In this document: positions 18,349 to 27,701 of the stretch, piece by piece
How the letters are laid out: each line of letters begins with the position of its first letter
How positions within the stretch are numbered: position 1 is the first letter of the stretch
Source of the DNA: Mesorhizobium sp.
GTDB taxonomy: Bacteria > Pseudomonadota > Alphaproteobacteria > Rhizobiales > Rhizobiaceae
Length of the DNA: 64,000 nt
NCBI GenBank assembly: GCA_004963905.1
Contig: SUGL01000002.1
Span: 227,057 to 291,056 of the forward strand
Reading direction: 5' to 3'
The notes under the pieces: generated by a model
Told to the model about the DNA's origin: nothing
The model's database searches: none
Seen by the model: the letters and a program-made list of their open reading frames with translations, nothing else
Translations under genes and position numbers: made by a program

Positions 18349-19050
18349 GTGGGCGAGGTAAGATCGACCGGCCGGCTTGCCGCGACGCTGGGCAGCCTCG
18401 GCCTGGTCGCCGGCGCGCTGCTGATTGCCGGATCCAGGCACTGGCTGCCGACCGGCCTCCCCTCGCCGCCGGCCCAGGACGCCGGCGAGGTCCGGGCCGC
18501 CCCCCACGTCGCCGTTTATGATATGCGGCCAGGCCAGCCGGCGCGCAGGATCGCCGAGGATATCATCGCGCCGCCGCCGCTCGACGCGTCGGGCATAGAG
18601 CGCATCGAGCCCCGTCGCCCGCTTGGCGAGCTCGGCCTCGCCTCGCCGCCGAAAACGCCGATGCCGCAGGACTGGGGCGAGACGCTGCTCTACCGGCCGG
18701 TCGCCGTCTCGTCGTCGATGTTCGAAGCGATGGGGCGGAAGGTTGTCATCAGCGGGACGGCCGATGTCGGTCCCGACAGGACCTGCGCGTTCGGCGATGC
18801 CGTCTGGCCCTGCGGCCAGCGCGCCCGCGCCGCCTTCAACGCCTGGATGCGCGGCCGGGCGCTCAAATGCCTGCTGCCGCCCGACGCCGACCGTTTCGCC
18901 ATCGCCGCGCCCTGCACGCTCGGCAAACAGGATGTCGGCGCCTGGCTGGTCGCCAATGGCTGGGCCATGGCTTCGCCTTCCGGCATCTACGGCAAGGCGG
19001 AATCCGTCGCCCGCGAGGCCAGGATGGGCATATTCGGTCCGCCGCAATAG
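18349..19050 (+). CDS. thermonuclease-fold (SNase-like) secreted or membrane protein
   Basis: 233 residues from GTG 18349. A membrane/signal segment is near the N-terminus (LGSLGLVAGALLIAG), then a proline-rich linker. The C-terminal ~110 residues (VVISGTADVGPDRTCAFGDA, CGQRARAAFNAWMRGRALKC, DVGAWLVANGWAMAS, ESVAREARMGIF) match the SNase-like domain of rhizobial thermonuclease-family proteins. The catalytic Arg/Glu set cannot be confirmed by eye, so nuclease activity is not certain. Confidence 0.65.
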   Translation: MGEVRSTGRLAATLGSLGLVAGALLIAGSRHWLPTGLPSPPAQDAGEVRAAPHVAVYDMRPGQPARRIAEDIIAPPPLDASGIERIEPRRPLGELGLASPPKTPMPQDWGETLLYRPVAVSSSMFEAMGRKVVISGTADVGPDRTCAFGDAVWPCGQRARAAFNAWMRGRALKCLLPPDADRFAIAAPCTLGKQDVGAWLVANGWAMASPSGIYGKAESVAREARMGIFGPPQ

Positions 19051-19072
19051 GGGCATCCTCGGAGAGGCGTGG

Positions 19073-19105
19073 CTCTCCGTTCGGAATTGCGTAAAAACGG
19101 AATGG
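19073..19105 (+). repeat. partial copy of the dispersed AATT-type repeat
   Basis: The segment around ttcggaattgcgtaaaaacg matches the second half of the repeat at 62111-62235 (ccggaattgcgtgaaagc). It lies in the noncoding gap between the SNase-like and GGDEF-like genes. Confidence 0.45.
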
Positions 19106-19308
19106 TTAAATGAATTCGGCGATCCTACCAAACGCTGGCCCGTTTCCGCGACCGAATCGGATCGTCGAAGCGGGAGCCGGGCCGCAGCCGCCGACACTAT
19201 CCAGGGAGAAAGTCACTGATTTCCTTCAAATTGTACGCCTCGCTGAAACGGAAATCGTAACACACCGCCTTTAAGCCAATGCGTCCAAAGGGAGAAAGGC
19301 GAGTGAGC

Positions 19309-20049
19309 ATGGAACCGCAGACGCCGCCGGCTAGAGCATGGACGCGCGTCGTTTGGCTGTCGCTGCTGGGCACCGCCGGCTGCGTGGGCCTGTCGCTTGG
19401 CCTCAACTATCTGCTCCTGTTCATCGACGGGCTGACGCCATTCGGTCGCAGCGTCGTCACCGCGACGCTTCTTCCCATCGTCATCGGCCTGCCGCTTTTT
19501 GCCATGCTCGGCTGGAGACAGGTCGAGATCCGCCGCTTCCGGCAGGAACTCACCAGGACCGGCACCTACGACCGCTTGACCGGCTGCCTCAACGGCGCGG
19601 TGTTCACGTCGATGGTCGACAGGCGGGCGGCGCGGCCGGCCGGCCCGCGCTCCGGCGCCTTCCTCGTCATCCACCCGGAACATCTTGCGTCGATCAACCT
19701 GCGCTTCGGCCTTGGATGGGGCGACGAAGCATTGCGTCTCATCGCTTCGGCCATCCGATCCTCGGTGCGCAAGGACGACCTGATCGGCCGGCTCGGAAAT
19801 TCGATGTTCGGGGTTTTCCTTCCCGGCGCGACGAAGCAGGACGCCAAGGAGATCGGCGAACGCATTCGACAGGCGGTCGGACAGATCTATTTTGCGCCGA
19901 AAGGCGACAAGGACGTGCTTGCCATCCGCGCCGGCGGCGTTGTCTTTGAGCATGAACTGGCGTTCGAGGACATGTTCCGGTCGGCGGAGGAACTTCTGTT
20001 GGAGGCTCAGGACGAGGCTGACCTGGCGTTGTCGCATGTCAGCAACTGA
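19309..20049 (+). CDS. degenerate GGDEF-domain membrane protein
   Basis: 246 residues from ATG 19309; GTG 19303 is an alternative start, and both lie behind AAAGGGAGAAAGG. Two N-terminal membrane helices lead into a cytoplasmic GGDEF-type domain (TYDRLTGCLNGAVF, LRLIASAIRSSVRKDDLIGRLG). The signature GGDEF is replaced by GNSMF, so diguanylate cyclase activity is unlikely. The inhibitory-site pattern RxxD survives five residues upstream (RKDD), so it may bind c-di-GMP as a receptor. That role is inference. Confidence 0.75.
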   Translation: MEPQTPPARAWTRVVWLSLLGTAGCVGLSLGLNYLLLFIDGLTPFGRSVVTATLLPIVIGLPLFAMLGWRQVEIRRFRQELTRTGTYDRLTGCLNGAVFTSMVDRRAARPAGPRSGAFLVIHPEHLASINLRFGLGWGDEALRLIASAIRSSVRKDDLIGRLGNSMFGVFLPGATKQDAKEIGERIRQAVGQIYFAPKGDKDVLAIRAGGVVFEHELAFEDMFRSAEELLLEAQDEADLALSHVSN

Positions 20050-20122
20050 CCCTGCGGGCGGAGCCCCACGTGGGCGGCGATTCCGCCGCAGACCGTTCTT
20101 CAAAATCGGCCTGGTGTAAGCG

Positions 20123-21577
20123 TCAGATGCCGCCCATGCAGAGATATTTCATCTCAAGGTAATCCTCGAGGCCATGGCGGGATCCTTCCCGCCCGATGCC
20201 CGACTGCTTCATGCCGCCGAAAGGCGCGGCTTCCGAGGACATGCGTCCGGTGTTGATGCCCACCATGCCATATTCCAGGGCTTCGGCCACACGCCAGACC
20301 CGTTTCAGGTTGGAAGCATAAAAATAGGCGGCGAGGCCGTAGATCGTGTCATTGGCTTCACGAACGACCTGATCGGCGTCGTCGAAGCGAATGACCGGAG
20401 CCAATGGCCCAAAGGTCTCCTCCTGCGCCACCGTCATTGCGCTGGAGATATCGGTGAGCACCGTCGGCTGGAAAAAAGTACCGTCCGCGCCAATCCGGCC
20501 TCCGCCACACCGGATCGCGCCGCCTTTTGCCACGGCATCGGCGATGTGGGATTCGATCTTGGCGAGCGCCTGGCCGTCGATCAGCGGGCCGATGGCGACA
20601 CCGGGATCGAAACCGTCGCCGACCTGAAGCCTGCGAACCCGTTCGACGAATTTGTCGACGAACTCGTCATGCACGCGCGACTGCACGTAAAGGCGGTTCG
20701 CCGAAACGCAGGTCTGGCCGGCATTGCGGAACTTCGCCTGGATCGCGCCATCGACGGCGGCATCCACATCGGCGTCGTCGAAGACGATGAAAGGCGCATT
20801 GCCGCCCAGCTCGAGGCTGACCTTCTTGATCTGGTCCGAGCACTGGCGCATCAGCAGGCGCCCGACCTCGGTCGATCCGGTGAAGCTGATCTTGCGCACT
20901 TTGGGATTGTGGCAGAGCTCACGCCCCACCGCAGCGCCCTCGGAGGCGTAGACAAGGTTCACGACACCGTCTGGAAAACCGGCCTCCGCGGCGAGCGCGA
21001 ACATGGCGCCCGCGACCAGCGGCGTCTGCTCGGCAGGCTTCAGCACGATGGCGCAGCCGGCGGCCAGCGCCGGCGAGATCTTGCGCGCCACCATCGATGC
21101 TGGAAAATTCCACGGCGTGATCGTGCCGACAACGCCGATCGGCTGCTTGATCACCAGCATGCGGCGGTCCGTCGACGGCGCCGAGATCGTCTCGCCATAG
21201 ATACGGTTGGCCTCCTCGGCGTACCATTGCAGATAGGCGGCCGCATGCGAGACCTCGGATTTGGCTTCGGCGAGCGGCTTGCCCATCTCCGCGGTGAGGA
21301 TCGCGGCGAGGTCGTCGGTGTGGTCGACGATCAGCTGATGCCATTGCCACAGCATCTCGCTGCGCTCGCGGGCGGTCAGCGCCGCCCACTCGGCCTGAGC
21401 GACATAGGCCTTGTCGATCGCCGCGCGCGTCTCCTCGACCCCCATGTCGGGAAGCTCCGCCAGCAGCTCGCCGGTCGAGGGATTGAAGACCTCGAAGCTG
21501 CGCCCGCCAGCCGGCGCGCCAAGCGGCACACGGTCGATCGCGCAGAACAGGTCGGGGGATTTCAGGTGGCGGATCAT
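20123..21577 (-). CDS. gabD: NAD(P)-dependent succinate-semialdehyde dehydrogenase-like aldehyde dehydrogenase
   Basis: 484 residues from ATG 21577; an in-frame start 18 nt upstream is possible. It is a full-length ALDH-superfamily enzyme: TPWNFP cofactor segment, FTGSTEVG, catalytic Glu in LELGGNAP, catalytic Cys in NAGQTCVSANR, EETFGP and FGGMKQSGIGREG near the end. Sequence style is closest to GabD (succinate semialdehyde to succinate, GABA degradation), but related semialdehydes cannot be excluded. The gene stands alone, convergent with the GGDEF-like gene. Confidence 0.82.
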   Translation of the reverse strand: MIRHLKSPDLFCAIDRVPLGAPAGGRSFEVFNPSTGELLAELPDMGVEETRAAIDKAYVAQAEWAALTARERSEMLWQWHQLIVDHTDDLAAILTAEMGKPLAEAKSEVSHAAAYLQWYAEEANRIYGETISAPSTDRRMLVIKQPIGVVGTITPWNFPASMVARKISPALAAGCAIVLKPAEQTPLVAGAMFALAAEAGFPDGVVNLVYASEGAAVGRELCHNPKVRKISFTGSTEVGRLLMRQCSDQIKKVSLELGGNAPFIVFDDADVDAAVDGAIQAKFRNAGQTCVSANRLYVQSRVHDEFVDKFVERVRRLQVGDGFDPGVAIGPLIDGQALAKIESHIADAVAKGGAIRCGGGRIGADGTFFQPTVLTDISSAMTVAQEETFGPLAPVIRFDDADQVVREANDTIYGLAAYFYASNLKRVWRVAEALEYGMVGINTGRMSSEAAPFGGMKQSGIGREGSRHGLEDYLEMKYLCMGGI

Positions 21578-22008
21578 CGGCAGGCACAGGGGCAATACCG
21601 GTTCCCTTCCTCAGCCAGGTTGATGGGTATCGATGGCGCCAACGTTTATGCCGCGCATCCGTGCCTCTCATAGGGCCTGGGAAGCACGGCGGTAGACCCA
21701 ACTGGGCAGTTGGCGTCTCGAAGCGTCGATACGAATGACAGCTAGCCAAGGGAGCGGAAGCGCCCGAAAGCGGGGCTGGTGTTGCGACGGAGCATCTAGT
21801 TTTAAGTCATATAAATAAAATCAGTAGTTTGGTTCGTATTTTTTGTAACATGGCGACGACCAGCAAAACGATCGCTATGATCGGCGCCGCAATTACCGGA
21901 AGCCAAGCTTTGGCGATCCTCGACCTTGCCTGAATTCTCGGTTGCGGTAGCATAGCCGCAAATTAGTTGTGCCTGAAAAATCGAATTTCGCTGAGGGGCC
22001 GAAATCCT
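21578..22008. other. intergenic region between gabD-like and LysR genes
   Basis: About 430 bp with no convincing gene between divergent genes. It contains a perfect 7-bp inverted repeat with a 2-nt centre at 21698-21713 (CCAACTG..CAGTTGG), a candidate operator, and an AT-rich stretch at 21800-21850 likely to hold promoters. A 27-codon frame at 21850 is too short to support. Confidence 0.5.
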
Positions 22009-22914
22009 ATGGAGATGCAGCAGGTCCGCTATTTTCTGGCCCTGTCCAACACGCTGAATTTCACCAGAGCGGCAGAGGAATGCAACGTCACTCAGCCGGC
22101 GCTTACGCGCGCAATCAAGACGCTCGAAGAGGAACTGGGCGGAGAACTGCTTCGGCGGGAGCGGCAGCACTCGCATCTTACCGAACTTGGACGGCGCATG
22201 CTGCCGCTGCTGCAGCAGTGCTATGACGCGGCTACATCCGCCAAATCACTGGCCAAGGCGGTTCAAAGCAGCGATGTGGCCCCTCTCAACGTGACGATCT
22301 CCAACAGTATCAACATCGCACTGTTGGTTTCGCCGTTCACGGAGCTTTTCCGGGCCTATCCCGGCGCGCATCTCAAAATCCACCGCGGCTCGCCAGCGGC
22401 TGTCATCGAGGCCCTCAAAAATGGTGAAGTCGAGCTGGCGGTTGCAGGCCCGCTGGACCAGGCTTGGGATCGTCTCGACACATGGCCACTTTTCCAGGAA
22501 GGAATCGAGCTCGCCGTGAATTCCGATCATCCGCTGGCCCGGCGCAACGAGGCCGATGTCGCTTTGGCTCAGCTTGCCGCGGAGCCCGTGCTTAGCCGGA
22601 TCGACTGGGAGACCAGCGAGGAGCTGTCGCGCTCGCTATCCGCCAAAGGCTATTCGCCTCGAACCGCACATGAGGTCGAGACCGACCAGGATCTTCTCGC
22701 CTTGCTCGAGGCCAACGCCGGTGTCGGCTTCGTCTCGCTCACGTCACCGCGATCCTCCAACACTCGCCGGCTCAAGCTTCGTGATCTCGACGTTTCGCGG
22801 ATCGTTTCCGTCTATGCGGTTGCCGGCAGGCAGCGCTCCCCTGTCGCGACGACTTTGCTCAACCTGTTGAGGTCGGCCGACTGGTCGTCCTTCGGCGTCA
22901 GCGAGCCCGCCTGA
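22009..22914 (+). CDS. LysR-family transcriptional regulator (paralog 1)
   Basis: 301 residues from ATG 22009 behind GAGGGG. The N-terminal winged HTH reads VRYFLALSNTLNFTRAAEEC and NVTQPALTRAIKTLEEELGG, followed by RERQHSHLTELG; a LysR substrate-binding domain follows. The HTH is strikingly close to those of the LysR genes at 28757 and 32379. It is convergent with, and overlaps by 17 nt, the peroxiredoxin-like gene. Effector unknown; redox stress control is plausible from context. Confidence 0.9.
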   Translation: MEMQQVRYFLALSNTLNFTRAAEECNVTQPALTRAIKTLEEELGGELLRRERQHSHLTELGRRMLPLLQQCYDAATSAKSLAKAVQSSDVAPLNVTISNSINIALLVSPFTELFRAYPGAHLKIHRGSPAAVIEALKNGEVELAVAGPLDQAWDRLDTWPLFQEGIELAVNSDHPLARRNEADVALAQLAAEPVLSRIDWETSEELSRSLSAKGYSPRTAHEVETDQDLLALLEANAGVGFVSLTSPRSSNTRRLKLRDLDVSRIVSVYAVAGRQRSPVATTLLNLLRSADWSSFGVSEPA

Positions 22915-23602
22915 GCGCCGCGATCATCTCATCAATGTCCATGCGACGGCGGTAGTCCGGATCGACGAAGCGATCAGTGATGATCCCGTCGGTCCCAACG
23001 ATGAAGGTGGCTGGAATCGGCAGAAACCAGCTGCTGTTGCCCTGGTAGTTGGGGAGATCGAACCCCAGGCCCATCAGCCGCTCCATCTCGGCGCCGCCCC
23101 AGATCGCAAGGTTGAGCGATAACGCATAGCCGTTGTCCATGTCGACCAGGAACGGGAACTGTGCCCCGACCAAAGCCTTCATGGCTTTGGCGAATTTGCG
23201 CCGCTCCGGCATGATCACGACGACCTGTCCGCCCAGTTCCGCGATCTCGCGCTGCACCTCGACGATCCCGATGGCGTTCAAACGGCAATACGGGCACCAA
23301 TGCCCGCGCTGAAAGGTGATGACGGCTGGCCCCCTTTCCAGGATCTCGGCCAGGCTGACGAGCTTGCCATCGTCGTCAGGCAGCAGGAAACCAGGCATGG
23401 CTTCGCCCGCTGCCGGCGCCATAGTTCCGGCTCCCTGCTTCTCAAGGCGATCCACCAGTCGCTCTACAGCGTCCGCGAATTCGGAATTCATACGCCGGAC
23501 CGCTGCGGCAATCACCGCCAGCCGCTCGTTCAGAGGCGCATCGAGCTCGATGGCTGCCTGGACGGATTGCTCGAATGTCATTGCCTGGTCGTCGGCGGCC
23601 AT
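22898..23602 (-). CDS. peroxiredoxin-like (AhpC/TSA, redoxin fold) protein
   Basis: 234 residues from ATG 23602; the open frame extends further upstream without a ribosome site. The first ~60 residues form a helical N-terminal domain. The thioredoxin-fold part carries RGHWCPYCRLN, a CxxC site in the peroxidatic loop position, as in the alkyl-hydroperoxide-reductase-like subgroup with an extra N-terminal domain. ATFIVGTDGIITDRFVDPDYRRR near the end is typical. Likely cytoplasmic peroxide or thiol-disulfide reaction. Confidence 0.8.
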   Translation of the reverse strand: MAADDQAMTFEQSVQAAIELDAPLNERLAVIAAAVRRMNSEFADAVERLVDRLEKQGAGTMAPAAGEAMPGFLLPDDDGKLVSLAEILERGPAVITFQRGHWCPYCRLNAIGIVEVQREIAELGGQVVVIMPERRKFAKAMKALVGAQFPFLVDMDNGYALSLNLAIWGGAEMERLMGLGFDLPNYQGNSSWFLPIPATFIVGTDGIITDRFVDPDYRRRMDIDEMIAALRRAR

Positions 23603-23735
23603 GTCTGCACTTTCACACTTCGCACACAGCCTACCACCGGAACCCCTCGGCAATTGCCATGTTTTTCCTGCATGGTTTCGATGCCCTGCGTGCATCGACG
23701 CGTGAAATCTTCTATTCGCCGGCCGGATCGACACG

Positions 23736-25082
23736 TTACATCATGTTCCTGATATCCGCCGAAAAAGTCGGGAAACCGTAGACCATCTCGGACAGAGCTC
23801 GCGCCGTGATGCCGTGTTTCATGGCAAGCGCGAAGATGTGGATCAGCTCTTCGCCGGCATGGCCCACCAGATGTGCTCCAACGATGCAATCCGTCGGCTC
23901 CTCGATAATTATCTTCGACCAGGCAACCGCCTCGGCATAGGTCCTGGCGGAGAGCCAGCCTTGCATGTCGTTGACGTGGACCTTGATGCGAAGACCCCGT
24001 TCTCTCGCCTTTGCTTCGGTCAGTCCGACGCTTGCCACGGCCGGAATGCTGTAGAGCGAGGCCGGGATGTGACTGTAGTCGGGCCGATGCTCCGGTCCGT
24101 CGACAATGTTGCGGCCGACAATCCCGCCCTCATAGGTCGCCACCGGCGAAAGCTGGGGGGAGCTCCACACCGCATCGCCACAGACATAGATATCGGGGTT
24201 GGAGCGTGAGCGCAGATGGTCGTCGATTTCGATGCGGCCTTCGCGATGCACGACGATACCGGCGCCAAGATCGAGGCCTTCGACATTGGCCACGCGCCCG
24301 GCGCAGTTGACGACCCGATCCGCCTCGACCAGGGATTCGACGCCGTCCTTCGCGAAGCTCACCCGCAGCCGCCCGCCGGCCTCTTCGACTTTCCTGACCC
24401 AAGCCTTGGTGTGGATGCCGATACCGAGCCGCTCGCTCTCGCCGCGGAGCTGGGCAACGGCATCCGCGTCGAAGCCTCCGAGAAGTTGCGGCAGGGCCTC
24501 GAGGATCGTCACGTCGACGCCCGCGCGCGCATAGACATGCCCCAGCTCGAAAGCGATGACGCCGCCGCCGATGAACACCACCGCACGCGGCAGCACAGCA
24601 GCGCTCAGAACATCGTCGGAAGTCGTCAGATGCTCGGCGCCCGGGATCGGCAGCGGACGCGGCTTGGAGCCGGTGGCGATGACGATGTTCCTGGCCTCGA
24701 GTTCTCGGGCACCGACGCGGACGGCGTTGCTGCCGATAAATGTGGCCTCGCCGTGGATGACGTGGACGCCTCGCTTGGCCATCAATCCGGACAGTCGGGA
24801 TGGGATATCCCTGATGATCTCCTTTTCCCGTTCGATCAAGGCTCGCCAATCGAGCCGCGGCTTATCGAGCGTGATTGCATGACTGCCGGCCCTGTCGATC
24901 TCGTCGAGCGCATGAGCCGCGGCGACCAGAACCTTCTTCGGCGTGCAGCCGCGATTGGGGCAGGTGCCGCCGAGGTCGCGCGCCTCTATCATGGCAACGG
25001 AAAGTCCGGCGGCGCGCGTCGCGACCGTGACGCCCATTCCGGCATTGCCGCCGCCCAGGATCACGACGTCATACTTTTCCAT
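23736..25082 (-). CDS. FAD-dependent pyridine nucleotide-disulfide oxidoreductase
   Basis: 448 residues from ATG 25082. It has an N-terminal FAD dinucleotide fold (VVILGGGNAGMG), redox-active disulfide GTCPNRGCTPKK, NAD(P) fold (VVFIGGGVIAFELGHVYAR) and second FAD motif (IYVCGDAV). Overall it belongs to the glutathione/mycothione reductase and MerA group. The usual C-terminal HPTxSE catalytic dyad is replaced by YGFPTFSADI, so a classical glutathione reductase mechanism is doubtful. It is probably co-transcribed with the NDH-2 gene 17 nt upstream. Confidence 0.85.
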   Translation of the reverse strand: MEKYDVVILGGGNAGMGVTVATRAAGLSVAMIEARDLGGTCPNRGCTPKKVLVAAAHALDEIDRAGSHAITLDKPRLDWRALIEREKEIIRDIPSRLSGLMAKRGVHVIHGEATFIGSNAVRVGARELEARNIVIATGSKPRPLPIPGAEHLTTSDDVLSAAVLPRAVVFIGGGVIAFELGHVYARAGVDVTILEALPQLLGGFDADAVAQLRGESERLGIGIHTKAWVRKVEEAGGRLRVSFAKDGVESLVEADRVVNCAGRVANVEGLDLGAGIVVHREGRIEIDDHLRSRSNPDIYVCGDAVWSSPQLSPVATYEGGIVGRNIVDGPEHRPDYSHIPASLYSIPAVASVGLTEAKARERGLRIKVHVNDMQGWLSARTYAEAVAWSKIIIEEPTDCIVGAHLVGHAGEELIHIFALAMKHGITARALSEMVYGFPTFSADIRNMM

Positions 25083-25099
25083 CGCACCCCTCCACTCTG

Positions 25100-26494
25100 C
25101 TAGTGAAGCTTGATCCGCGGCCTGGCGCGCCTGACGATCATCTCGCCGATCGACGCCAGAGTTGTCTTCGCCAGGCCATGCACTGCCTTGAGATGCATCT
25201 TGTGCAGCGAGCGATAGGCAAGCCTCGCAACGAGACCTTCGATCTTCAGTCCTCCGATCAGGCTGCCGAAGGCACCGTAGTCGGCGAGCGATACGAGGGA
25301 ACCATAGTCGCGGTAGCGATACGCCGGCGCGGCCTGCCCCGCGAGACGTGCCGCAACCACCTTCGCCATGTGTTCTGCCTGCTGATGGGCTGTCTGGGCG
25401 CGCGGCGGCAAGGCGCTGTCTTCGCCCGGCAGGACGCAGTTCGCGCAGTCGCCAATCGCGAACACATTCTCGTCTCCGACGGCGCGCAAGGTTTCGTCCA
25501 CGATCAGGCGGTTGATGCGATCTGTCTCGAGGCCATCGAGACCCTTGAGGAAATCCGGCGCCTTGATCCCGGCGGCCCAGACCACGAGTTCGGCCGGCAC
25601 GAACAGCTTTTCGCCAAGCCGGATGCCGTCTTCCGTGACTTCGGTGACCTTGATGCCGCATCGGATCTGCACACCCAGCTTGATGAGCAGGCGCGCCGAA
25701 GCATGGGCCATGTGCTCCGGAAGGGCGGGCAGAATGCGCGGGCCGGCCTCGACGATGGTGATGCGGATCAGCCTCTCGAAATCGATGTTGTCGAGATTGT
25801 GCGAGGCAATTTCGCGCATCGATCTATGCAATTCCGCGGCCAGTTCGACACCGGTGGCTCCCGCGCCGACGATGACGCAATGGAGCTGGCCAGGCGCCAG
25901 CTGCTCATATTGCGCGTTGGCGCGCAGGCACGCGTCTATCATGCGCCTGTTGAAGCGAGCGGCCTGCTCCGCCGTGTCGAGCGAGATGGCGTGACGAGCC
26001 GCACCTGGCGTGCCGAAATCGTTGCTGACGCTGCCAACGGCCATAACCAGCGTGTCGTAGCCAAGAACGCGCGGCGGTATGATCTGCCTGCCGTCATCGT
26101 CGAAGCTGGGCGCGACGAAGATCTGGCGCTTTGCACGGTCGACGCCGACGACCTCGCCGATACGGTATCGATAGTGGTTGCGGCTGGCATGGGCGATGTA
26201 TTCGACGGCGTCGTGCGACGCGCTCAGGGCGCCGGATGCCACCTCATGCAGCAGCGGCTTCCAGATATGGGTGCGGCTGCGGTCGACAAGCGTGACCGAA
26301 AGCCGACGGTTGCCGAATTTGCGGCCGAGACGTGTCGCGAGTTCCAGTCCGCCCGCGCCGCCACCGACGATGACCACGCGATGCAGAGACTTGTCCGCGT
26401 GCGAGGGAGTCTCCGGTATCGTGCGGAAAAGCGCGGCGTTGTTGGCAAGCACGGCTTCAGGAATGAGCCGCATGCCTGGAGTGATGATCTGCAT
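25100..26494 (-). CDS. ndh: type II NADH dehydrogenase (NDH-2) flavoprotein
   Basis: 464 residues. It contains two dinucleotide-binding motifs (VVIVGGGAGGLELATRL for FAD, CVIVGAGATGVELAAEL for NADH), ELVVWAAGIKAP, and NVFAIGDCANC. The C-terminal region with LKIEGLVARLAYRSLHKMH fits the membrane-associating tail of NDH-2. It would oxidise NADH and reduce quinone without pumping protons. It lies in a leftward set: 3-hydroxybutyrate dehydrogenase, patatin, NDH-2, disulfide reductase. Confidence 0.88.
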   Translation of the reverse strand: MQIITPGMRLIPEAVLANNAALFRTIPETPSHADKSLHRVVIVGGGAGGLELATRLGRKFGNRRLSVTLVDRSRTHIWKPLLHEVASGALSASHDAVEYIAHASRNHYRYRIGEVVGVDRAKRQIFVAPSFDDDGRQIIPPRVLGYDTLVMAVGSVSNDFGTPGAARHAISLDTAEQAARFNRRMIDACLRANAQYEQLAPGQLHCVIVGAGATGVELAAELHRSMREIASHNLDNIDFERLIRITIVEAGPRILPALPEHMAHASARLLIKLGVQIRCGIKVTEVTEDGIRLGEKLFVPAELVVWAAGIKAPDFLKGLDGLETDRINRLIVDETLRAVGDENVFAIGDCANCVLPGEDSALPPRAQTAHQQAEHMAKVVAARLAGQAAPAYRYRDYGSLVSLADYGAFGSLIGGLKIEGLVARLAYRSLHKMHLKAVHGLAKTTLASIGEMIVRRARPRIKLH

Positions 26495-26527
26495 CGGTGG
26501 TCTCCATCTCTTCCTCGGCGCGGTGCA

Positions 26528-27679
26528 TCACTCTTGCGATTCGTGGATCACGATGCCCTGCAGCATGTCGACTTCGCATTCCCACGGCTTTTGCGAGAGG
26601 ACGCGCTGCCCATGCTCGTATCCAGCCTGCCAGCGGGTGCGGATGCCAGCGCGCGTGAAGTCGATGTCCTTGGTGTGATCCTCGCCGTCGAGGCGCGGCG
26701 AAAGCAGCCGAACGAGGTGCATGACCGACGGGCAGCCATAGGAGGCGAGTTCCTTGAACATCGGATCGTCGCGCCGCTCCTCCGGGACGAGTTTTCCCAT
26801 TTCGCGCACGACGTGCCTGAGCCGATGCAATTGCTCCTGGCGGGCGACGTGGCTTCTGCCACGGCTGGCGTATTGGAGATCCTTCTGCCGCCCCATGACC
26901 TGCCAGATCGATTTTGGCTCGGAGCCCCGCGGCTGCCACATGTTTACCGCGAAGATCAGCGCATCGCGGCGCGGTCGCGCGTCGAGCACGACCTCGATCG
27001 GGGTATTGGAATAGACCCCGCCGTCCCAATAGGGCTCGCCGTCGATGCAAACCGCCGGAAAGGCTGGCGGCAAGGCGCCCGATGCCATGATGTGGGCCGC
27101 CGACAGCGGCATCTGAGTGCTGTCGAAGTATCTGAGCTCACTGGTGTTGACGTTGACGGCGCCGACCGTCAATCGCGTATGGCGCCGGTTCAAACACTCG
27201 AAGTCGATAAGATCGTTCAGTGTCCTCTTGAGCGGGTCGGTGGTGTAGTAGGAGGCATTTTCCACGCCGACTTCGCGATTCACCCCGAACATGGCGCTCG
27301 GGTTCGGTTCGAAGAAGCCGGGTATCCCGCGCATCACCGTGCCCATATTGGCGAAGATGTTGCTCGGAACCATCATCCGGAAGAACTCGTCGAGCGGGCT
27401 GCTTCGGCTGACGCCATCCCAGAACTCCTGGAGCCTGGGCAAACGATCCTTAGGTTCGTTGCCGGCAATCAGCGCGGCATTGATGGCGCCAATCGATGTG
27501 CCGATGACCCAATCCGGTTCGATGCCGCCTTCGACCAGCGCCTGGTAGACGCCGGCCTGGTAGGCGCCGAGCGCACCGCCGCCTTGAAGGACAAGCACGG
27601 TCTGACGTTTGACGTCGCCCTGGTGTCCGGTTGCCGCCTCTGCTCCTGGAACGGACAGGTTTTGCGTGATCTTGTTCAT
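26528..27679 (-). CDS. patatin-like phospholipase with DUF3734-type C-terminus
   Basis: 383 residues from ATG 27679. The patatin core is intact: oxyanion loop QGGGALGAYQAG, nucleophile elbow GTSIG, and DGG (WDGGVYSN) for the Ser-Asp dyad. A ~150-residue C-terminal extension follows. From family knowledge it hydrolyses acyl esters; some members lie beside 3-hydroxybutyrate dehydrogenase, as here (22-nt gap), suggesting a role in polyhydroxybutyrate or lipid turnover. Confidence 0.85.
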   Translation of the reverse strand: MNKITQNLSVPGAEAATGHQGDVKRQTVLVLQGGGALGAYQAGVYQALVEGGIEPDWVIGTSIGAINAALIAGNEPKDRLPRLQEFWDGVSRSSPLDEFFRMMVPSNIFANMGTVMRGIPGFFEPNPSAMFGVNREVGVENASYYTTDPLKRTLNDLIDFECLNRRHTRLTVGAVNVNTSELRYFDSTQMPLSAAHIMASGALPPAFPAVCIDGEPYWDGGVYSNTPIEVVLDARPRRDALIFAVNMWQPRGSEPKSIWQVMGRQKDLQYASRGRSHVARQEQLHRLRHVVREMGKLVPEERRDDPMFKELASYGCPSVMHLVRLLSPRLDGEDHTKDIDFTRAGIRTRWQAGYEHGQRVLSQKPWECEVDMLQGIVIHESQE

Positions 27680-27701
27680 GGCCTTCGCTCCTGGTGCAGG
27701 T

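Noticed and set aside
21850..21933. 27-codon frame before the LysR gene
   Set aside because: No ribosome site and too short to judge; likely chance in an intergenic region.
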